From positions 83,873-147,872 of the forward strand of contig JAJFLQ010000104.1 in the NCBI GenBank assembly GCA_021772615.1: DNA of 64,000 nt, given 5' to 3'. Numbering within the stretch: the stretch's first letter is position 1; each line of letters starts with the position of its first letter. This DNA comes from Verrucomicrobiota bacterium (GTDB lineage Bacteria; Verrucomicrobiota; Lentisphaeria; JABSQK01; JAJFLO01). A program made the position numbers and the translations under genes. Below, one piece after another: positions 11,575-20,300 of the stretch. The notes below the pieces were generated by a model. It was given only the letters and a program-made list of their open reading frames with translations. It ran no database searches and was not told where the DNA came from.

Positions 11575-12858
11575 TCAGGATTTCTTTTCTCCATGGCGGT
11601 CGAAATATTGCGGGTACAGTTTGTGGGCGCAGTCAGGACATATGCCATGCGTGAATTCTGTGTCGGAATGTGCCGATATGTAGGATTCGATTTGATTCCA
11701 GTATCCTTGGTCATCTCGAATCTTCTTGCATGCGGCGCAGATGGGCAGAATGCCGCGAAGCACGCGAATCTCCTGCAGTGCCTGCCGCAACGACCGGTTA
11801 AGTCTGGAGGTACGGATAGCAACCAGGGAAATCACAACGGCGACAGCTGCAATAATAATGAGCGCCGTATACAACGATCGCAGGTCCGGAGCCGGATCGC
11901 GGTCGTATATGAATCCGTCCAGCGTAAAATCAGCGGGAATCATGCTCAGCGACCGATACACCTGAGTGATGTGCTGCCAGCGGCCGGGATTCATATAGCC
12001 AATCTCGATTACGTCGGACATGACGAGCCGTCGCGCCTTCTCCGCCTCAAAGGCAAGATGTTCCCGGCTGTGGCGATCGCCGTATTCAGTGAGAATATGT
12101 TCGATCATTTCGTCCTGATGGCGTAGTGCATACTCCCAGCCGCGGATTGATGCGTCCACGAATCGGCGTACACGCTCGGGGTTGTTCTCGATCTGCTGTT
12201 CGGTTGTATAGAGCGTGTCGCCGTAGAAGTCGATGCCGCCGGAGCGGGGCGACAATATTGTGTGGGCCATTCCTGCTTCGCTCAGCACAAATGGTTCATC
12301 CGTCGCGTAGGCCGTCATCGCATCAACGTCGCCGTTGAGTAGGTTCTTGGTATCAAATGAATGCGGTTGCACGACCATGTCGCTTAGAGAGATGGACTCA
12401 GATTCGAAATACGCCACCAACTCTTCGGAGTGCGGCTCAAGCATAACGCGTTTGCCGACCAGATCGTGAACACTGCGAATTCCGGATTTGGCATTGCATA
12501 GCAAGACCAGCGGTGAGTGTTGATATACTGCGGCCAGGACAACGATGGGATAACCTTTGCTGCGAAGTACGACAAGGTCCGACATGCCGACGCCAAAGTC
12601 TGCATCGCCGGCAAGGACCACGTCGGATGGTTCGCGATCGTTCGGAATTTCAAGAATTTCCACTGCAAGGCCGGCATCTCGGTAGAAGCCTTTCGTCAGG
12701 GCTGCGTAGTAACCTGCGAATTGAAACTGGTGCCGCCACTTCAGCTGTAGTCGCACGGTTTCTGTGTGGCTTCCCCCGACCGATGCACGTTGTGCCGACG
12801 TCGACCACGTCAGTACGATCACGCCAATGCAGCAGGCGAGGGTGCGCATTGCCGGCAT
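11575..12858 (-). CDS. NMT1/THI5-like periplasmic sensor with membrane anchor and Cys-rich tail
   Basis: The frame stays open up to 13002, but a start at 12858 (or 12849) gives a clean signal peptide ('MRTLACCIGVIVLTWSTSAQ') and avoids overlap with the upstream stop at 12938. The mature part is an NMT1/THI5-like solute-binding domain ('LKWRHQFQFAGYYAAL', 'GDADFGVGMSDLVVLRSKG'), the fold that binds thiamine-pyrimidine precursors or taurine-like ligands. It is not a free binding protein: a single transmembrane helix ('ALIIIAAVAVVISLVAI') follows, then about 70 cytoplasmic residues with 'CAACKKIRDD' and 'CPDC'. This four-cysteine module is often seen at the end of receiver and sensor proteins and probably binds a metal. 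No ABC permease or ATPase is adjacent. It is probably a ligand sensor working with the response regulator upstream. Confidence 0.75.
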   Translation of the reverse strand: MPAMRTLACCIGVIVLTWSTSAQRASVGGSHTETVRLQLKWRHQFQFAGYYAALTKGFYRDAGLAVEILEIPNDREPSDVVLAGDADFGVGMSDLVVLRSKGYPIVVLAAVYQHSPLVLLCNAKSGIRSVHDLVGKRVMLEPHSEELVAYFESESISLSDMVVQPHSFDTKNLLNGDVDAMTAYATDEPFVLSEAGMAHTILSPRSGGIDFYGDTLYTTEQQIENNPERVRRFVDASIRGWEYALRHQDEMIEHILTEYGDRHSREHLAFEAEKARRLVMSDVIEIGYMNPGRWQHITQVYRSLSMIPADFTLDGFIYDRDPAPDLRSLYTALIIIAAVAVVISLVAIRTSRLNRSLRQALQEIRVLRGILPICAACKKIRDDQGYWNQIESYISAHSDTEFTHGICPDCAHKLYPQYFDRHGEKKS

Positions 12859-12937
12859 GCGTATGCTCGCACCACTTTTGTACGACGGATAAATACCGTA
12901 TCCGTTGGTGTCGCACGCTGCGAAGCGGACCGGGGGG

Positions 12938-14173
12938 TCAGGGCAGATTTGCAAAATATTCCCAAACTTTGTCGGATCCGAACAAGGTGCGCAATAATCC
13001 ACACTGCTCCTCGAGGCTTAGTTCGTCGATATCGTCGGGATTCGCGGGTAAGGTCACAGTGATTTTCGACTTGCGGTCGCCCTCTACGGTCACGCTACCT
13101 CCGTGGTGATGGACAATAAGGTAACAGGAAAAAAGGCCGATGCCGTAGTTGTCTGCATGGTAATCGAGTGATGCGAAAGGTGAAAAGAAACGGCCCCATT
13201 GCTCATTCGTCCACGGAGCTTCATGATCCGACAATGAGATCGCGATCCCGTTGGTTTGGTCATTAATGCGGACCTCGCGAACGTCGAAAGTAATTTTCTT
13301 CACCGATGCGTTTACTGCCGTGATGTTCACAATGAGCGTCGAAAACAATGTCTGCAATAACCGCCCGTTTGCCGAAATCGTCCTAATTTCATCTGGTAGA
13401 TTTACAGCGCCTTCAAAGTGTTGCAGCCGGTCACATTTCTTCACATCGGCAACGGCGGTTTCGATCAGCGCCCGAGTGCAGCTTACCGGACTGAAATTAA
13501 CGCGGTCGTCGTGGGCAAGTCGCAGGCTGGCAATGATTTTCAAGACGTTGTCACCCTCGGACTTTACCCACCATTCGAGATGATCTCGTATGGCGGCCGA
13601 CGTGCCGCCTGGCAGTAGGCGTTGCGGTACAACGTCTGTGAATTGTTTTGCCGCTCGCAACACGTTGCGCAGGAACGGGCTCATGCCGCTGGCCAGTAGA
13701 GCGAGATCTTTTTCCTGACTGCCGAATATGAGTTGTTGAATCACGGACATCTTTTCTACAAGCAGCTGGTTTCGCTCCGACTGGATGTAGAAGAAATCCA
13801 ATGCCCGCAGCAATGTGACCCGCAGGTCGTCGGGATTCCAGGGTTTCTGTACGTATTTATAGATCGCGCCTGTATTCACGGCCGCGACCGCACTGTCGAT
13901 ATCGGAGTATGCCGTTGCCAGGATGCGGATAATATCGGGGTGTGCCTGTCGCACTTTCTCGAGGAGTTCTACGCCGGATTCATTCGGCATCCTCTGGTCG
14001 GTGATCAGGATTCCAATTTCACCATGTTTTTCGGTGAGCAGATCCCACGCTGTTTTTGCATCTTTCGCAGTAATTATCGCAAATTCTCTGCAGTACAGCT
14101 TTTGAAAATACTTCAGTGACTTGGCTTCGTCGTCAACGTAGAGGATCTTGTATCGTTTATAGTCAAAATCCAT
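12938..14173 (-). CDS. response regulator fused to degenerate histidine-kinase domain
   Basis: This 411-residue protein starts with a full receiver domain ('ILYVDDE', phospho-acceptor Asp59 in 'LITDQRMP', Thr/Lys in 'ILATAY' and 'VQKPW'). The C-terminal half has the layout of a histidine kinase. At the place of the H-box, 'LLASGMSPFLRNVL' (about 159-172) has Pro166 and Phe167 where homologues have one or two His, so autophosphorylation is unlikely. A GHKL ATPase-like region follows ('YGIGLFSCYLIVHHHGGSVTVEG'), with weak N and G1 boxes. It may act as a phosphorylation-dependent scaffold or ATP-binding switch. It lies directly upstream of the NMT1-like sensor gene and divergent from the FAAL-PKS, with only about 140 bases between the two start codons. 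Confidence 0.8.
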   Translation of the reverse strand: MDFDYKRYKILYVDDEAKSLKYFQKLYCREFAIITAKDAKTAWDLLTEKHGEIGILITDQRMPNESGVELLEKVRQAHPDIIRILATAYSDIDSAVAAVNTGAIYKYVQKPWNPDDLRVTLLRALDFFYIQSERNQLLVEKMSVIQQLIFGSQEKDLALLASGMSPFLRNVLRAAKQFTDVVPQRLLPGGTSAAIRDHLEWWVKSEGDNVLKIIASLRLAHDDRVNFSPVSCTRALIETAVADVKKCDRLQHFEGAVNLPDEIRTISANGRLLQTLFSTLIVNITAVNASVKKITFDVREVRINDQTNGIAISLSDHEAPWTNEQWGRFFSPFASLDYHADNYGIGLFSCYLIVHHHGGSVTVEGDRKSKITVTLPANPDDIDELSLEEQCGLLRTLFGSDKVWEYFANLP

Positions 14174-14317
14174 AATCTGAAACTCCCGATCTTGAAGCGC
14201 GGTGTTGGTTTTGCAATTGTCCGGTGATATGCGATTGTAAAAAATGTCGCAATAAGCAGCCTGACAAATGCGTCAGCATCCTTCCCATACCACGAAATGG
14301 AGGACCACCCCAAATAT

Positions 14318-17300
14318 ATGAAACCTACTACGCTCGCCGGGCTTCTGCAATCGCGCGGTGAAAATCATCCAAAATCTCACGCATATACGTTTGTGTCCGC
14401 GGGTTCGCCGGACCTGCGCATAACGTACGGCGATCTGCATTGTCGCGCCCTTGCGATCGCCGCGATGCTCCGAGCCGAGTCAGCGTCGGTCGGCGATCGC
14501 GCGTTGGTGCTGCTGCCCTCCGGAGTCGACTTTGTTGCCGCGTTCTTCGGCTGCATGTATGCCGGGGTCATCGCGGTGCCGATATTTCCGCCGCGTAACA
14601 ATCGCAATCTCAGTCGGATAAAGTCGATCGCCACTGATGCCGATGCGGCCGTCTGCGTTAGCACCGGTGCGGTCAAAGCCCGCACGCAGCACTTGCTCAG
14701 CGATGATCCGGCGCTGAACGCGGTAGCCTGGTGTTTGGTCGACGACCAACCGCCTGCTGTCGCCACAGCCGACACGGTCTGTGTCTGCTCTCCGGCGGAT
14801 ACGGCTGTCCTGCAATACACCTCGGGGTCAACCTGTGCGCCGCGCGGCGTGATGGTGTCGCATGCCAATTTCCTGCATAACCTCGCGTTCATGCACAGGC
14901 GCTGGGACCATCATGACGGCAGTACATTTGTCAGCTGGTTGCCGTTTTTTCACGATATGGGGCTGGTTGCCGGTCTGTTGCAGCCGCTCTACGGTGGTTT
15001 TCCCGGTATTCTCATGTCGCCCATGACCTTTCTGCAGGAACCGCGCAGTTGGCTCGAGGCGATCTCGCGCTTTCGTGCGACGTCAACGATTGCGCCCAAT
15101 TTCGCGTATGAACTCTGCGTATCGAAGATCCCGGATGAGGACAAGGTTGGTCTGGATTTGTCGTGCTGGCACCAGGCTGTCAACGGCGCCGAGCCGATTC
15201 GCGACGCGACGCTCCATCGGTTTGCCTCCGCATTTGCAGGTTGCGGTTTCGAAGCCACGGCGCTCAACCCCGGCTATGGCCTCGCCGAAGCGACATTGGT
15301 GGTCTCGGTTGGGCAGGCGCGCGAACCGTGGGATGTGCTCCATATAAGCAATGCCGCGATGCTGAACCATGATGTTGTCGAGGTTCCGGAAGGCACACCC
15401 GACGCGCGCCGCATTGTTTCATGCGGCCGATCCGCGGAGGATCAGGACGTGGTGATCGCGGACCCAGCGGCGTTTTCGGTCGCAGCCCCGAATCGGATCG
15501 GCGAGATCTGGCTGAAGGGGGCGAGCGTGGCTTCGGGTTACTGGCGGCAGCCGGCGCTTACCGAGCAAACCTTTGGCGTGCGATTGCGTTCATCCGGCGA
15601 TGGTCCCTATTTGCGTACCGGCGACCTTGGCTTTGTATGGCGCAACAATCTGTTCGTGACCGGCCGCCTCAAGGATCTCATCATCATCCACGGCGTCAAT
15701 CACTACCCACAGGATATCGAACGGACGGTTCAGGATTGCAGCTCGGATCTGATTCGCGACGCGGGCGCGGCATTTTCCATTTCCACGGATGAAGGTTCGC
15801 AACTCGTGGTCGTCCAGGAACTTCGCAGGCACGCGAAATACGACTTTGATGCGTTGAGCGCAACGATCCAGCAGGCTGTCCTCGAGGCACATGGCCTGGC
15901 ACTCGGCGGCCTGGCGCTGGTGCGGACTAAGAGCGTGCCGAAGACCACGAGCGGCAAGATACAGAGGTCGCTGTGCCGGCAGGCGTACGAAGCGGAGTCG
16001 TTAAGAATAGTCGATCTGTGGCGCTGCTCCAGTCAACCCGATGTAGCACTATACGACTGCGAACATCCCGCCATTGCGGTCTCCGTTGATGCTGACGATC
16101 GCGCAGTTTTTCGCGATTGGCTTCGCGATCAGATCAGTGCGGTAGCGCAACTGGACCGGCGCGAAATCGACGACCGCCGCCCCCTGGCTCGTTACGGCGT
16201 CGATTCGGTGCTTGCCGTATCAATCGCAGGCGACATCGCGCGAAAGGTGAATCGCGCGTTGCCCGCCAGTCTTCTGTTTGACTACCCGACGGTCGCCGAT
16301 GTAACCGGCTTTTTGTTCCCGGACGCGCCGCAGGCATCGGCAATTTCGTCTCCGCGCGGGTTCGGTGATATAGAAGCCGTCGCGGTCATTGGGCTTGGGT
16401 GTCGCTTTCCGGGGGCAAATGGTGCGAACGCGTTCCGGCATCTCCTGCTCGGCGGTATCGATGCGGTCTCCGAGGTGGATGCGGATCGTTGGGGCGTCGA
16501 TGCCTATGTTCGCCGTCATCCCGAGATTCCAGGGTTGCGCTACGGAGGCTTCGTCGAGAATGTCTTTCGTTTCGATCGCCATCTTTTCGGGTTGACGCGC
16601 AAGGAAACCATGGCGATGGACCCGCAGCAGCGGTTGGCTCTCGAAACGGCATGGCGCGCACTTGAGGATGCTGGTATGGCGTCGACGTCGCTGGAGGGCA
16701 GTGCGACCGGTGTCTATGTCGGTGCGAGCAGCCTGGATTTTTCCGCGTTGACGTTGCGCGGCGGTGCGGCCGGTGCAGGTGCGTACGCCGGTACCGGCAT
16801 GGCCCACAGCCTGATCGCAAATCGCATCTCGTATTGTCTCAATCTGCGCGGCCCAAGTGTCGTCGTCGACACGGCATGCTCCTCGTCGCTCGTTGCGATT
16901 CATCAGGCGTGTGTGGCTCTGCATGCGGGAGACTGCGATCTCGCCCTTGCCGGCGGGGTGAACCTGTTGCTGGGACCGGAAATGACCGTGGCCCTGGCCC
17001 GCGCCAACATGATGGCGACCGACGGCCGTTGTAAGACGTTCGATCATCGTGCCGATGGCTATGTCCGCGGCGAGGGATGCGGCTTCGTCGTTCTGCGACC
17101 ATTGCGTCAGGCGGTCGCTGCGGGAGATCGTGTTTTGGCCGTCGTTCGCGGGTCGGCAATCAATCAGGACGGCCGGAGCAACGGTCTTACCGCTCCAAAC
17201 GGGCCGGCGCAGGAGGCCGTTATTCGGTCCGCATTGCGGCGTGCACGCGTTCGTGCGCCCGAGATCGGCTATGTTGAATGTCACGGTACCGGTACGCCGC

Positions 17301-20300
17301 TCGGCGATCCTCAGGAAGTGAACGCGCTGTACAATGTCCTGCACGGGAACGGTACCGGCAGTGTTCGTTGCGTGCTTGGCGCGGTGAAGACGAATATTGG
17401 TCATCTCGAGGCTGCAGCCGGAATCGCGGGGTTTATCAAGGCGGTGCACGCTGTAGCGGACGGCGTGATTCCGGGGAATCTGCACCTTGAGAAACGGAAT
17501 CCCGCACTGGACAGCGTCGCAGATTTCTTTGTCCTGCCAACTGCTACTGTAACGTGGCCGGGCGAGACGGGTAACGAACGTCTTGCCGGCGTGAGTTCCT
17601 TTGGTTTCGGCGGCACCAATGCACATGTGATTCTTGGACAGGGGCCTGCTGCCGCGACCGCCGCGTTTACTGCGGCAGCATGTGACGATCTTGACGATCG
17701 ACCGATACATGTTCTCACGCTGTCCGCGAGGACTGCCGCGTCCCGCGACGACCTGGCCCGCGACGTTGAGGCGTTCCTTGGGGAAACCGAGGCGTATGAT
17801 TTCGCCAGTATCTGTCACACCGCCGTATCCCGTCGTATGCACTTTCCGTATCGCCTGGCTGTTGTTGCTCCCGATGCGGCTGTGTGCCGCAGGCTTCTTG
17901 AGTCTTGTGGCGACGACGTCGTTGCGCCCGAAGTGTGCCACGGGGTAGTGGCTACGGCGGTGCCGATCGTCACGTTCGTATTTGTCGACCACGGTAGCGG
18001 CTACGGCGGACTGCTGGATGAGCTGTACCGTAGCAGTGCGGTGTTTCGAGACGAATACGATACATGCAGCGACGTCGCCCGCGAATTGGGCGATGCGGAA
18101 TGCGTCGACATTGGCATGCGAACGATTGAAACTCGCGATACCGACGGCCCCCCGGATCCGATGCTCGCGGTTGCCGCCCACCTTGCGCTCGCCCGCCTCT
18201 GGCAGTCGTGGGGCGTCGTGCCGCATGCGGCGATCGGCCATGGCGCAGGCGAACTCGCCGCGGCGCATGTGATGGGACGCATGGGGCGTCGCGACTGTCT
18301 CGCTGCCGCGTTGGCGTGGCGACCCTCGACGGACGGTTCGGATGCGCAACCGGACCTGACCACCGAACGCCATGCGGATGTTGACGATCTTGGCGGAGCT
18401 GTTGACAGCTGCGTCCGGCTTGAAGTGAGTTTGTCCGAGCCCTGCGGCAAATCATCCAAAGCCGCCAGGGGTGGAGCCTGGCTGGGGCCGGCGTGTTCGC
18501 TGGCGCGGTTGCACTGTCTGGGCATCCCGGTCGATTGGGTCGCCTTCGATTGTTCGCGAAACCGACGCGTGACGGCGTTGCCGGGAACGCCGTTCGATCA
18601 GGAGTGCTACGAATTCGTTGCGCCCCCGGGCGTCGATCACGCCGTGTCGAAGCGATTTTCCGCCGTCACGACGGCTGCAGCCGAGCAGGCCGACTACGGG
18701 TTTGAATCGTGCGCTATACACCAAAGCCGCGACGAGATGCGAGCCCTGAATCAATTGGCGCGATGGTATCAATGCCGGACGCTGGATGCCCTGGGCTGCT
18801 TCGCCGATCAGCACACGGAGATTTCGGTTAAAACCCTTGCTTCCCGGTATGGTGTGACGTCGCGTTACCGTACGTTGATGGCGCGATGGCTCGACGGACT
18901 CGCTGCGGATCGCCTGCTCGACCGTACCGCATTCGGTTTTCGTCAGGCTGCGCGAATGCCCGTATTTATGCGTAGTGGGAAGCAGAATGAGCAGGCAGAG
19001 ACCGATCCTGAAAACGGATTGTCGGCCATGGTGTCTCTGTTACACCGATTCGGCAGTGAATTGTCGGCGATTGTTACGGGATCACGCAACCCACTGGACG
19101 TGATGTTTCCATCTGGAGACTTCGCTGTGGCCGATCACGTCTACCGCCTGTCCGGGCCGGGCCGTTATTTCAACGGGATCGTGGCCGCGGCACTGCGAGC
19201 GGTGTACGCGGAGTCCGGTGACAGCCGCACAATACGAATTCTCGAAATTGGCGCCGGCACCGGCGCGACAACCGCGGCTGTTCTTCCAATCTGTGACGTC
19301 GATAGGACGGTATACGACTTCACCGACATTGGCGATGTGTTTCTCAATCGGGCGTCGTCCTCATTCGGAAATTTTCCGTTTGTGCGATATCGTCGACTGG
19401 ATGTTGAAGTGTGTCCCGCAGAGCAGGGATTTGACCTGCAGGCCTACGATGTGGTTATCGCGGCGAATGTGCTTCACGCGACCCATCATCTGGATCAGAC
19501 GCTTGCCCATGTGTCTGCGTTACTCAAGCCGCGCGGTACATTGCTGCTTTGGGAAGCGACGACACAACAGCCGTGGTTCGATACGGTATTCGCCACGCTT
19601 GACGGATGGGATCGGTTCGATGACGGCATACGACTGCGGCACCCGTTGCTGTCTGCATATTCGTGGCGTCGACTGCTGCTGGACACCGGGTTTTCCGGAT
19701 TCGCCGCAATACCGGGCCAGGATCTACCGGACACCGGGCTGGGGCAGCACGTGATGGTGGCCGAGAATGGTGGCGAATCGGCCGCTGCGCCGCTGCGCCC
19801 GCTGCGTGACGAGGATGCCGACGGTACCAACAAAAACACCGTTCTGAATGGGACGCCGCCTCTACTGACCGTTGCGTGGCGAACGTGCGAATTAATCAAC
19901 AACGACCGCGAGCGCATGCTGCCGCCGGGCGGCTGGCTGCTTATCGCGGACGCTGGTGAAACAACGACCCGGATCTGCACCTGCCTGAGTGATGCCGGAC
20001 ACACGCCCGTTTTTCTCGACCGTGCGACGTGTACGCTTTCGATCGACAACGAAGACGTCGTGCGCCGGCTTCTGGCTGATACGGTCGCTACGAAATTGTC
20101 GTTGCCGCTCCACGGCGTTGTGTTCTGCGTCGACGGCCTGAAGGATACGACGGGGGCAGTGGTGACTCAGGCAGCTGGCATTGCGACGCGGAATTGTGAC
20201 GCGGCAATCGCACTGTTTCGCGCGCTCACCGACATGCCGGATATCTTCGGTAAAGCTCGCATGTGGGTTATCACCAGAGGCGCTCAGCTCGTGGACGACA

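Noticed and set aside
11511..11822. Minus-strand 103-codon frame overlapping the end of the NMT1-like gene, with an internal 27-codon helical segment
   Set aside because: It mostly overlaps the conserved Cys-rich tail of the NMT1-like protein in another frame, and no ribosome site supports the short version.
16220..18373. Minus-strand open frame of 717 codons inside the FAAL-PKS gene
   Set aside because: It lies entirely antisense to a clear KS/AT coding region, is Arg- and His-rich and has no family features. Long antisense frames are expected in GC-rich coding sequence.
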